From an uncultured Collinsella sp. (lineage in GTDB: Bacteria > Actinomycetota > Coriobacteriia > Coriobacteriales > Coriobacteriaceae), in NCBI GenBank assembly GCA_900550415.1, contig URSO01000027.1, positions 1-27,556 of the forward strand: a stretch of 27,556 bases of DNA, in the 5' to 3' direction. Both the position numbers and the translations under genes were made by a program. Of this stretch, positions 14,030 to 21,250 are shown piece after piece (position 1 is the first letter of the stretch; every line of letters starts with the position of its first letter). A model generated the notes under the pieces. The model saw only the letters and a program-made list of their open reading frames with translations. It did no database searches and was not told the origin of the DNA.

Positions 14030-15163
14030 CTAGATGCGGTTCATCTGAGCGGCGACTTTGTTGTACCAGTCCTGCCACGTGGGCGGGCAGTACTTCTTGG
14101 CGGCTGCCGGGGTAAGCGTGGAGCCATAGTTGGCACCCAGGTAGGCAACGTGGGCGGAGACACCCTCGCTCCAGCTGCCAAAGCTACGCCAACCACCGCC
14201 GCGGGCACTCCAGCCCCAGGCGTTATAGGATCCGGCGCAATAGAGGCCCTTGCTGCTCTCGATGCAGGCGATGGCGGGAGACCAACGGGGATCGACGACG
14301 GTATTCCAAGCGGCGACGGCAAAGTTATAGCCCTGGCCTGCCATGGGGGAACCGGCGAGGTAGTTGTCGATGCGGCTCGTCCACTCGTTAATGAATGAGT
14401 CGTAATCGGAATTGCCGCTGTTGGAGTTGTTCACCGTGGTGTCGATGGTGGTGTTGGAGTTGGTGGCCTGACTGTTGGAGTTATTGCCACTCACGCCGGT
14501 ACCCGAGATCTTCTCGGCGGCAGCGGCTTTGTCGGCCTCGAGCTTAGCCAGTTCGGCGGCATTTTCCTGCTCAGCCTTTGCCTGCGCCTCGCTGCGGAGC
14601 TGCTGTGCCTGGGCCAGCGCGTCCTCGGCATTCTTTTGCTCGCCCTCGAGCTGAGATTTGGCCTGCTCGAGCTCGGTTTTGTTCTGCTCGAGCTCGGTCT
14701 GCATCTTGTTAAGCTCTTCGATCTCGTCGACGCTCGAGCTCGTAATCTGGTTGGTGTATTTGCAGGTGGTGATAAAGTCACCCAAGCTCTGCGTGTTCAC
14801 CAGGAAGCTCACGATGGGGCTGGTGCCCTTCTGGTACTTATACAGATCGCGCATGGCGGAGCTTGCCTTGGCCTGCTGCTCGGGTAGCTCGGCCTCAATC
14901 TTATCGATGTTCGCTTCATTGGAGTCGATCTGCTTTTGCAGATCCTCGAGCTTGGTTCGGGCGTCGTTGTAGGCGCTCGTAGCGTCCTCGATTTTTTTCT
15001 GGGCGGCGGAAAGCTGATCCTGCGTTGCCTGCGAGGCGGCATAGGCCGCGACGGGGGAGAGCATCGGCGTGGCCGTCAGCGCGACGGCGAGCGCGGCGCT
15101 CGTGATGATACGAGCCGGCTTCGACGCGATGAGCGCTGCGGTGCGATGGTTCGAATGCTGCAT
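14030..15163 (-). CDS. Secreted coiled-coil peptidoglycan hydrolase (CwlO/PcsB-like N-terminus)
   Basis: A 377-residue exported protein. A signal peptide spans residues 1-42 with a likely cut after AYA. A long coiled coil follows (about 45-220) like the N-terminal regulatory domains of CwlO/PcsB-type hydrolases, which are controlled by FtsEX. Next are an Asn/Ser/Thr-rich linker (about 225-255) and a C-terminal domain of about 110 residues with SPAIACIESSKGLYC, YNAWGWSARGGG and a pair of cysteines, lysozyme- or glucosaminidase-like, with E in ACIES as candidate catalytic acid. It is not NlpC/P60. The ATG at 15163 was chosen because GAGGGA lies four bases upstream; a TTG at 15178 is a poorer alternative. 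It probably cleaves or remodels the cell wall at division. Confidence 0.78.
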   Translation of the reverse strand: MQHSNHRTAALIASKPARIITSAALAVALTATPMLSPVAAYAASQATQDQLSAAQKKIEDATSAYNDARTKLEDLQKQIDSNEANIDKIEAELPEQQAKASSAMRDLYKYQKGTSPIVSFLVNTQSLGDFITTCKYTNQITSSSVDEIEELNKMQTELEQNKTELEQAKSQLEGEQKNAEDALAQAQQLRSEAQAKAEQENAAELAKLEADKAAAAEKISGTGVSGNNSNSQATNSNTTIDTTVNNSNSGNSDYDSFINEWTSRIDNYLAGSPMAGQGYNFAVAAWNTVVDPRWSPAIACIESSKGLYCAGSYNAWGWSARGGGWRSFGSWSEGVSAHVAYLGANYGSTLTPAAAKKYCPPTWQDWYNKVAAQMNRI

Positions 15164-15227
15164 CCAGTCCCTCTGCAATCAATCGTAGGTTATTGGTCGA
15201 GGTGTATTCTACTACTGCTTTCGACCT

Positions 15228-15269
15228 CAACTTGAACCTTAAAGGTTCTAAAGGGTCAAGTTGAACTTG
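15228..15269. promoter_or_regulatory. Cluster of palindromes upstream of the hydrolase gene
   Basis: Within 42 nt there are TCAACTTGA (15228-15236), its complement TCAAGTTGA (15256-15264), GAACCTTAAAGGTTC (15234-15248, a 7-1-7 palindrome) and CAAGTTGAACTTG (15257-15269, a 6-1-6 palindrome). A related GTTCAACTTTAAC lies near 15320. TAGAAT on the minus strand (15211-15206) is a possible -10. The arrangement looks like an operator for a dimeric regulator. The rest of the 422-nt gap (15164-15585) holds GC hairpins (for example 15433-15450) and no gene I can support. Confidence 0.5.
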
Positions 15270-15523
15270 AGGCTTTGGCCTTGACCTGCGGGAATGGTGA
15301 ATTGTTGAGAAACCATAGAGTTCAACTTTAACGTTACGGAGCCCTGTCCGAGAGGGTTTTTGTTTATCAAAAGCCGCCTCACGTGGGGAAAGATGCAATC
15401 GGCGGCAAGAAATGAGACTTGGCGACGCCAATGCCCGGCATGGGTGCCGGGGGAGTTGCCAGGCTGTTTTGCCTCGTTTGCCATAGATACGGTGGAGCTT
15501 TAAGCGCCGGCGGTTTGGCACGC

Positions 15524-15529
15524 TAGAAT
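15524..15529 (+). promoter_or_regulatory. Possible -10 box of the D-aspartate ligase gene
   Basis: TAGAAT lies 57 nt before the start at 15586. The -35 is not convincing. A short hairpin (GCCC/GGGC, about 15552-15565) would fall in the leader. Confidence 0.35.
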
Positions 15530-15585
15530 AAATCAGTTGCACAAAGACCGCCCGTCGTGTGGGCAGTTCATGATAGGAAGTTTCC

Positions 15586-16842
15586 ATGGCATTGCAGTTT
15601 ACAGAGCGCGAGTTTATTCCCGTGCTGCTCGGCGGCGACATCAACGCGTATTCGGTGGCGCGCGCCTTCTACGAGGAGTATCAGGTCAAGAGCCTGGTCT
15701 TTGGCAAGTATCAGACGGGTCCTGCGTATCGCAGCCAGATTATCGACTACACGCCTAACGTGGATATCGACACCATGCCCGTGATGCTTAAGACCGTCAA
15801 CGGTATCGCTCGGGCACATGCCGACAAGACGATTGTCCTGATGGGCTGCGGCGATAACTATGTTGCTCTGGTGGCCCAGGCCAAGGATGCCAACGAGCTG
15901 GCGGATAACATCGTTGCGCCTTACGCGCCCTATAGCATGCTTGAGCAGTGCCAGAAGAAGGAGATTTTCTACGAGCTGTGCGAGAAGCACGGTGTGCCCT
16001 ATCCGCATACGTTTACCTTTACTGCGCAGATGCTCAACACGCAAGGAGAGGCACCTGCCGAGGTGCTCGACCAGATTGACTTCCCCTACCCGATGATCCT
16101 GAAGCCTTCCGACGGCATCATGTGGTGGCAGCATGAGTTCGAGGGTCAGAAGAAGGCTTATGAGATTGCCGACCGCGCCGAGCTGGAGCAGGTTATCCGT
16201 GATTCCTATGCCAGTGGCTACACCGATGACCTGATTTTGCAGGATCGCGTGCCCGGCAACGACGAGTACATGCGTGTGCTCACCAGCTATTCCGATCGCA
16301 ACGGCAAGGTTCGCATGATGTGCCTGGGTCACGTGCTGCTCGAGGAGCATCAGCCCCATGGCGTCGGTAATCACGCCTGCATCATCACCGAACCCAATGA
16401 TGAGCTTATGAGTGGCGTGCGCAAGCTGCTCGAGGACCTTCACTTTGTGGGCTATTCCAACTTTGACGTCAAGTATGACGAGCGCGATGGCTCGTTTAAG
16501 TTCTTCGACTTCAACACTCGTCAGGGCCGCAGCAACTACTACGTAACCAACAGCGGCTTTAACGTTGCCAAGTACGTGGTGGACGAGTATGTGTTCAATC
16601 GCCCGTTTGAGCCGGAGTTTGTGACGGCGCAGGACGAGGCGCTGTGGATGGTCGTTCCCATGGGCGTCGTCGACAAGTACGTCAAGGCTCCCGAACTGCG
16701 CGCGAAGGTGCATCGTCTTGCCAAGGAGGGCAAGGGCGCCGATCCCTCGTTTATGAAGGGAGACTTTGTCTTTAACCGCTGGTTGCGCATGTGGCACACC
16801 AAGCTGCGCCACTTTAAGCTGTTCAAGACGTATTACAAGTAG
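15586..16842 (+). CDS. ATP-grasp carboxylate-amine ligase, probable D-aspartate ligase
   Basis: A 418-residue ATP-grasp protein. An N-terminal pre-ATP-grasp region (1-115, PVLLGGDINAYSVARAFYEEY) is followed by the ATP-grasp domain (about 120-330) with YPMILKPSDG (nucleotide-binding Lys), LILQDRVPG, and the metal-binding stretch FDVKYDERDG / FFDFNTRQGRSNYY. This layout fits carboxylate-amine ligases such as D-aspartate ligase, which adds D-Asp to the side chain of residue 3 of the peptidoglycan precursor using ATP. The immediate downstream neighbour is an aspartate racemase, which would supply D-Asp, as in the known enterococcal pair. Substrate assignment is from context and overall likeness. 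The start follows AGGAAG. Confidence 0.82.
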   Translation: MALQFTEREFIPVLLGGDINAYSVARAFYEEYQVKSLVFGKYQTGPAYRSQIIDYTPNVDIDTMPVMLKTVNGIARAHADKTIVLMGCGDNYVALVAQAKDANELADNIVAPYAPYSMLEQCQKKEIFYELCEKHGVPYPHTFTFTAQMLNTQGEAPAEVLDQIDFPYPMILKPSDGIMWWQHEFEGQKKAYEIADRAELEQVIRDSYASGYTDDLILQDRVPGNDEYMRVLTSYSDRNGKVRMMCLGHVLLEEHQPHGVGNHACIITEPNDELMSGVRKLLEDLHFVGYSNFDVKYDERDGSFKFFDFNTRQGRSNYYVTNSGFNVAKYVVDEYVFNRPFEPEFVTAQDEALWMVVPMGVVDKYVKAPELRAKVHRLAKEGKGADPSFMKGDFVFNRWLRMWHTKLRHFKLFKTYYK

Positions 16843-16851
16843 ACGAGCGTG

Positions 16852-16881
16852 GCGCCCGTCCGGTATGTATCGGGCGGGCGC
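16852..16881 (+). other. Intercistronic hairpin
   Basis: GCGCCCGTCCG (16852-16862) pairs with CGGGCGGGCGC (16871-16881) with one wobble and an 8-nt loop. There is no T-run. It lies between the ligase and racemase genes, so it may tune their relative expression. TATGAT at 16885-16890 is a possible internal -10. Confidence 0.5.
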
Positions 16882-16926
16882 GGGTATGATACGCGCAATT
16901 GCGTGGGCGTCACCAAGGAGGCGGCG

Positions 16927-17673
16927 ATGGAAAAGCTGGGAGTTATCGGCGGCATGGGCGCCGAGGCCACGTCGTATTACTACGACCAGGTAGTACGCCA
17001 TACGGCGGCTACGTGCGACCAGGAGCATATCGACATGGTGGTGCTTTCCAAGTCGACCATGCCCGACCGCACGCTGGCCATTAAGACCGGCGAGCATGCC
17101 AAGCTGCTGGCGACCATGAAAGAGTGTGCTCAGGCACTCGAGTCGCTGGGCTGCGCGCACATTGCCATTCCCTGCAACACGTCACACTACTTCTACGACC
17201 AGATCCAGTCGTTTACGAAGGTGCCGATTATCCACATGCCGCGTGAGTCGGTGCGCTATGCCCTTGCGGGTGCGGTGATGGGGGAGTGCGAGTTCGACCC
17301 CAACCTGAGTATGCCGGCCGAGCCGGTGCGCAAGATTGGCATCATGGGCACCGACGGAACCGTGGGCGCGGGCGTCTACGGCCGCGAATGCGAGGCTGCG
17401 GGTGTTGAGGTCGTCTATCCCAGCGAGAAACGTCAGAACGATGTGATGTCGCTTATCTACGATGATGTGAAAGCCGGACGTGAGCCCGATATGGATAAGT
17501 TCGACCGCGTGATGTGGGAGTTCGCCCGTAGCGGCTGCGACCGTGTCATTCTGGCCTGCACCGAGCTATCGGTGCTGCAGAAGTATCGAGAGATGCCCGA
17601 GATCACCCTCGATGCCATGGATGTCCTGGTGCGCGAATCCATCATCCGCAGCGGCGTCCCCTACCGCCTCTAG
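16927..17673 (+). CDS. Aspartate/glutamate racemase family protein, likely aspartate racemase
   Basis: A 248-residue cofactor-independent racemase. The two catalytic cysteines are C83 in IPCNTSHYF and C211 in LACTELSVL; GVIGGMGAEAT opens the first half and GTDGTVGAGVY the second, as in aspartate racemases. It interconverts L- and D-aspartate in the cytoplasm. The ATG at 16927 has a perfect AAGGAGG upstream. It follows the ATP-grasp ligase by 84 nt and would feed it D-Asp for cell-wall cross-bridges. Glutamate racemase is less likely given the GGMG-type start and the context. Confidence 0.88.
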   Translation: MEKLGVIGGMGAEATSYYYDQVVRHTAATCDQEHIDMVVLSKSTMPDRTLAIKTGEHAKLLATMKECAQALESLGCAHIAIPCNTSHYFYDQIQSFTKVPIIHMPRESVRYALAGAVMGECEFDPNLSMPAEPVRKIGIMGTDGTVGAGVYGRECEAAGVEVVYPSEKRQNDVMSLIYDDVKAGREPDMDKFDRVMWEFARSGCDRVILACTELSVLQKYREMPEITLDAMDVLVRESIIRSGVPYRL

Positions 17674-17691
17674 CTTCCGACCCGTCAAAAA

Positions 17692-17709
17692 GGGACAGGT
17701 TAATTTTGG
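17692..17709 (+). repeat. REP-like half-site
   Basis: GGGACAGGTTAATTTTGG shares its GGGACAGGTT core with the repeats at 2438 and 3663. It lies between the racemase stop and the shared terminator, without an obvious matching arm. Confidence 0.5.
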
Positions 17710-17733
17710 TAGGTTTTATCTGGTGAAACAATA

Positions 17734-17771
17734 AAGGCCTCGGCTCGTTTGGTGCGAGCCGAGGCCTTTTG
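17734..17771. terminator. Bidirectional terminator between racemase and ecfT
   Basis: A perfect 15-bp stem (17734-17748 with 17756-17770) and a 7-nt loop have AAA on one side and TTTT on the other. It serves the racemase transcript and, less strongly, the convergent ECF operon. Confidence 0.9.
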
Positions 17772-17797
17772 CGTTGGGCGGTTGCTGCCAGCGATTG

Positions 17798-18544
17798 CTA
17801 GAACAGCAAGCCGAGAACGATGAGGGCGATGCTGATGATGAGTACGGCAATGTCCAAGCCCTTGACGGGATAGCGCTTATACGAACTCGCGCGCGTGCGC
17901 AGGTAGAAGCCGCGCTGCTCGGCGGCAAGCGCGGTGGCATCGGTCTTGCCCACGCTCGAAATAAGCAGTGGCGCGCACAGCGGCAGCATGAGCTTGAGTT
18001 TCTTGATGGGATTCTTAGTGTCGTATTCGACGCCGCGTGCAGTCTGCGCCTCCATGATGGCGTTCATTTCCTGGCCAAATACCGGCACAAAGCGCAGCGC
18101 CGTGGTAAAGGTGAAGGCATAGCGATATGGCACGTGCAGCACCTCGACGCAGGCGTTGGCAAGGTCGTTGAGCTTGGTCACCATAAGCATGAGGATGAGT
18201 GGCAGCGCCACGCCCAACAGGCGTAGGCAGGCCTTCGATCCGGTAATGAGGCCCGTGTCGGTGATAAAGCCCCACACTATGTTGCCGTCGCGCATAAAGG
18301 CCAGCTGAAGCACCAGCATGATAAGCGCGAACGGAATCAGCAGCTTGAGTAGTGAGAGCAGACGGTCGACGACGCCGGCGTAGGCGCCCAGTGCAAGGGT
18401 GAGCGCCAAAAAGCCCAACAGCGCCACGTAGGTATCGGACAGGAAGATGCCGATGATGATGGCGGCGGCAAGGCCCAGTTTGACGACCGGGTTCAAGCGG
18501 TGCAGCAGTGTATCGCCCGGCATATAGTCGATGACGTTAACCAC
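17798..18544 (-). CDS. ecfT: ECF transporter T component (EcfT)
   Basis: A 248-residue integral membrane protein with about 5-6 membrane segments. It carries the two coupling-helix motifs ARG (169-171, in EAQTARGVEYD) and QRG (210-212, in AAEQRGFYLRTR), which dock into the ATPases and relay ATP hydrolysis to the substrate-binding S component. The start is GTG at 18544 and overlaps the end of the ATPase gene by 8 nt, so the two are translationally coupled. It is the last gene of the operon S component - double ATPase - EcfT, a dedicated (group I type) ECF transporter. The substrate is probably tryptophan, judged from the leader peptide. Confidence 0.92.
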   Translation of the reverse strand: MVNVIDYMPGDTLLHRLNPVVKLGLAAAIIIGIFLSDTYVALLGFLALTLALGAYAGVVDRLLSLLKLLIPFALIMLVLQLAFMRDGNIVWGFITDTGLITGSKACLRLLGVALPLILMLMVTKLNDLANACVEVLHVPYRYAFTFTTALRFVPVFGQEMNAIMEAQTARGVEYDTKNPIKKLKLMLPLCAPLLISSVGKTDATALAAEQRGFYLRTRASSYKRYPVKGLDIAVLIISIALIVLGLLF

Positions 18545-20288
18545 GGTGGACCATCTCCTCGGTAATGCGAACGATATCGGTGACCTCGCTCACCTGTGCA
18601 AAGGCGGGAGAGACGGAGGATGCCAGACGACGAGAAAGCTCTATGACCTGAGGTGGCTCAACGTAGGCTTGCTGCATGAGCTCGATGTTCGAGAACAGCT
18701 CGTGCGTGCGGCCGCGCTCGAGGATGCGGCCGTCGGCCATTACTACGATGCGCTCGGCAAAGTCGGATACGACTTCCATGTCGTGGCAGACCATGATGAC
18801 GGCGCAGCCGCGCTCGGCCATGGTGCGCACGGTTTCCATGACGGTCATGCACTCGCGGTAGTCAAGGCCGCTCGTGGGCTCGTCGAGCACCACGATTTTG
18901 GGTTCTACGACCACGACGGAGGCGAGTGCCACCATCTGGCGCTGACCGCGCGAGAGCGAGAAGGGCGCCTCGTCGGCCGGCAAGCCAAAGCGGTCGATGA
19001 CGAGCTGGGCGCGACGCAGCGCCTCGGCGCGGTCGATGCCGGCAAGCTCCAGGCCAAAGGCGACCTCGTCGAGCACGGTGTCCTTGCAGATCTGGCGGTC
19101 GGGGTTTTGGAAGAGGGTTGCGACTTCGCGGGCGATGCGGCTCGTGGGAACGGCTGCGGTATCCAGTCCCGTGACGCGCACGCTGCCCGAGGCGGGCTTA
19201 AGCAGGCCCGTGAGCAGCTTGGTGAGCGTGGTCTTGCCAGCGCCGTTTTGGCCGACGATGCCCACGAGCTCGCCGGGATAGAGGGTCAGGTTGAGGTCGT
19301 GGACGGCGGCGCCGCCATTGGGATAGGCAAACTCAACGTGATCGAAGGTGAGCACGGGCTCGGCGTCCTTGGCGTGCGGGCGCAACGACGGTGCGTGCGG
19401 TGAGCCGGCGGGTGCCTGAATGTCGCTGTTTGCGCATGCGGGGTCGACGATGCCCGTAATCAGGCGCTCGGCCTCATCAACATCCAAACAGGGAGCGCCG
19501 CTGGCCAGGCCATCGGCCTCGAGGCTGTTGAAAATGCGCGTGACGCGCGGGCAATCGACGCCGATGGCGCGGAGCTCATCGGCGTGCGCGAAGACCTCGT
19601 GCGACTCGCCCTGTAGCGCGATTTCGCCATGATTGAGCACGAGCACGCGGTTGCAATACTCCGAAAGCAGGGCGACTTTTTGCTCAACGACGACGATGGT
19701 GATGCCGAGTGCACGGTTGGCCTCACGCAGGGTCTCGAAGACTAGCGTGGAGCTGGCGGGGTCGAGCGCCGCGGTGGGTTCGTCGAGCACGAGCACGCGC
19801 GGACGCATGGCGAGGATGGCGGCGATGGCAACCTTTTGCTTTTGACCGCCCGAAAGCGTGGCGATCTCGCGGTCGCGCAGGTCGCTGATGCCGACGGTCT
19901 CGAGCGTCTCGCTCACACGTTGCTCGATCTGGTCGTGGGGAACGCCAAAGTTCTCCAGGCCAAAAAGCATCTCGTCCTCGACGGCCGAGGCGACCATTTG
20001 CGTGTCGATGTCCTGCAACACGCTGCCGACGATCTGCGACACATCGGTGAGCGAAACTTCACAGGTGTCGTTGCCGTCGACAGTGACGGAGCCAAAGAAC
20101 GTGCCGGTGTAATGGTGGGGTACGGCTCCCGACAGACAGGCGGCAAGTGTAGACTTGCCGGCGCCCGAGGGCCCGATAATGCCGATGAAATCGCCCTGAT
20201 GCACATTAAGCGACACGTGGGCGAGCGCGGGCTCGGGTGCGCTGCCGTATGAGAACGAGACATCTTCGACGTCGATGATCGTTTCCAT
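18537..20288 (-). CDS. ECF transporter fused double ATPase (EcfA-EcfA')
   Basis: 583 residues with two complete ABC ATPase halves. Half 1: Walker A GPSGAGKST (39-47), Q92, signature LSGGQ (145-149), Walker B VLVLDE (165-170). Half 2: Walker A GQNGAGKTT (346-354), Q394, signature LSRGQ (445-449), Walker B IVVLDE (465-470), His in VCHDM. In half 1 the H-switch position reads VEQK, with Q203 instead of His. Together with the altered LSRGQ this suggests one weakened and one normal ATP site. A linker (about 282-310) joins the halves. Start ATG at 20288 with AAAGG upstream. It powers the ECF importer with EcfT and the S component. Confidence 0.93.
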   Translation of the reverse strand: METIIDVEDVSFSYGSAPEPALAHVSLNVHQGDFIGIIGPSGAGKSTLAACLSGAVPHHYTGTFFGSVTVDGNDTCEVSLTDVSQIVGSVLQDIDTQMVASAVEDEMLFGLENFGVPHDQIEQRVSETLETVGISDLRDREIATLSGGQKQKVAIAAILAMRPRVLVLDEPTAALDPASSTLVFETLREANRALGITIVVVEQKVALLSEYCNRVLVLNHGEIALQGESHEVFAHADELRAIGVDCPRVTRIFNSLEADGLASGAPCLDVDEAERLITGIVDPACANSDIQAPAGSPHAPSLRPHAKDAEPVLTFDHVEFAYPNGGAAVHDLNLTLYPGELVGIVGQNGAGKTTLTKLLTGLLKPASGSVRVTGLDTAAVPTSRIAREVATLFQNPDRQICKDTVLDEVAFGLELAGIDRAEALRRAQLVIDRFGLPADEAPFSLSRGQRQMVALASVVVVEPKIVVLDEPTSGLDYRECMTVMETVRTMAERGCAVIMVCHDMEVVSDFAERIVVMADGRILERGRTHELFSNIELMQQAYVEPPQVIELSRRLASSVSPAFAQVSEVTDIVRITEEMVHRG

Positions 20289-20306
20289 GGATACCTTTCA
20301 GAGTCA

Positions 20307-20350
20307 TTGGGGACGTTCTTACATGACTAGTCGTTTAAGAACGTCCCCAA
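20307..20350. repeat. Perfect 15-bp inverted repeat (REP-like)
   Basis: TTGGGGACGTTCTTA (20307-20321) and its exact complement (20336-20350) surround a 14-nt spacer that contains the palindrome GACTAGTC. It resembles GGGGAC-type REP palindromes. It lies inside the ECF operon, upstream of the ATPase gene. No T-run follows on the minus strand. Confidence 0.75.
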
Positions 20351-20363
20351 GAGCTAGTTGTCT

Positions 20364-20380
20364 GGGACAGTCTTTGGTGG
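20364..20380 (+). repeat. REP-like half-site (GGGACAG type)
   Basis: GGGACAGTCTTTGGTGG is a variant of the GGGACAG-TTTGG core seen at 2438, 3663 and 17692. It lies between the perfect inverted repeat and the second structured element. Confidence 0.4.
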
Positions 20381-20393
20381 TGGAGCGCGGATA

Positions 20394-20494
20394 CGGCTTT
20401 ACGAGGGGCCCCAGGTTGGCGCGAAAGAGGAGCGAAGCGTACTTGGGTACGCGAGCGACGAATGAACGCCAAGATGGGGTGGCTCGTAAAGCCG
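20394..20494 (+). ncRNA. Structured element, copy 2 (tandem G-A hairpin family)
   Basis: 101 nt with the same plan as 4882-4979. P1 is a perfect 12 bp (20394-20405/20483-20494), then CCCCA/TGGGG and a GG/GA internal loop (20414-20415/20473-20474). Next are TTGGCG/CGCCAA (20416-20421/20467-20472), and the 9x9 loop GAAAGAGGA (20423-20431) against GACGAATGA (20457-20465). The tip has GC/GC, a GAA/GA loop, GCGTAC/GTACGC and loop TTGG. Helices differ from copy 1 yet stay paired, while the loops are conserved. It lies 7 nt after the S-component stop, antisense to the ECF operon if read on the G-A strand. Function is unknown. Confidence 0.7.
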
Positions 20495-20500
20495 AGCGGG

Positions 20501-21073
20501 TTAGTTGAGCCTAAGGGCCTTCTGGATGGGCAGGTAGAGGGCGCCGACCAGGATGGCGTTAAAGACGGCGGTCATGGCGACGACGGGCAACATGGCTGCG
20601 GCGAGCTCGCTCACCACGCCGAGCATGGCCATCTTGATGACCATGAAGATGACGCCCGAGGCAAAGGTGGTCACGAACGTTGCGACGATGGCGACGGCAG
20701 GCTTAACCTGGCCGCCCTTGGCGGCGGCGTTGACGATGAGGGCCATGAGCATGGCGGCGATGCCCTCGGCGGCAAAATCGACAAACGGCGAGGTGGTGGT
20801 GATCTGGATCACGGCGGCCGAGATGAGGCCGATGACGAGCGCCTGGCCAATGTTGGGGCGAACGACCAGGATGGTGAGGCAGAAGGCCGAGATGATGAAC
20901 TCGGGGCTAATCATGCCGCCCGAGATGCCCGAGATGGCCTTGCCGACGGTGAAGTTGAGAATGAAGCCGGCGGCAAGGAGGATGGCGAGCAGGACAAGGG
21001 CACGGATATCGAGCTTACCGCGGTCGGCGGTCTGGACGGTGCGGGGCTGGGCGGTGGTGGTGTTCTGAGACAT
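20501..21073 (-). CDS. ECF transporter S component, probable tryptophan (TrpP-like)
   Basis: A 190-residue membrane protein with about 5-6 membrane segments (first one ALVLLAILLAAGFIL, 25-39, with small residues spaced to contact EcfT). It also has a QITTTSPF segment (90-97) and ends LPIQKALRLN. The general pattern, including the TTT-P loop and the ALxxPxVxxT-N end, recalls the TrpP family of predicted tryptophan transporters; I judge this from memory of the family. The ATG at 21073 has AAAGGA about nine bases upstream; the longer frame runs back into the attenuator and is not coding. The upstream Trp-rich leader peptide and terminator strongly suggest tryptophan as substrate. Confidence 0.88.
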   Translation of the reverse strand: MSQNTTTAQPRTVQTADRGKLDIRALVLLAILLAAGFILNFTVGKAISGISGGMISPEFIISAFCLTILVVRPNIGQALVIGLISAAVIQITTTSPFVDFAAEGIAAMLMALIVNAAAKGGQVKPAVAIVATFVTTFASGVIFMVIKMAMLGVVSELAAAMLPVVAMTAVFNAILVGALYLPIQKALRLN

Positions 21074-21120
21074 GGTGAAAATCCTTTCGGAGGGGAAGTG
21101 CAAGAGAAGAAAGCGGAGGC

Positions 21121-21250
21121 GCGTGATGCGAATGCGATCGGGCTCGAGATGGAAAAAGGCCCCCGGTCGAAACCGGAGGCCTTCCAATCACCTAGAGCGC
21201 AAAAACAGGCGTGAGGGACTCACTGTCGACCGATCGTATTCGCATCACGC
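21121..21250. repeat. Long inverted repeat spanning the trp attenuator
   Basis: 21121-21141 and 21230-21250 are inverted copies, 20 of 21 positions complementary. One arm lies in the leader-peptide codons directly after the three Trp codons, the other downstream of the terminator and 48 nt before the S-component start. Together they enclose the attenuator hairpin. Confidence 0.75.
21153..21181 (-). terminator. Trp attenuator terminator
   Basis: On the minus strand GGCCTCCGGT pairs with ACCGGGGGCC (one wobble), closing a TTCG tetraloop, followed by five T. It lies between the leader peptide stop and the S-component gene, so it must be bypassed for transporter expression. Confidence 0.9.

Noticed and set aside
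15361..15480. c-di-AMP or other riboswitch upstream of the peptidoglycan hydrolase
   Set aside because: Several small GC hairpins occur, but none of the conserved blocks of the ydaO/yuaA or other known classes could be matched.
15568..17160. A 530-codon minus-strand frame
   Set aside because: It lies opposite the D-aspartate ligase and racemase genes and has no recognisable domain.
21074..21187. Upstream extension of the ECF S-component frame
   Set aside because: It would translate the attenuator hairpin; the ATG at 21073 has a ribosome-binding site and begins a normal S component.
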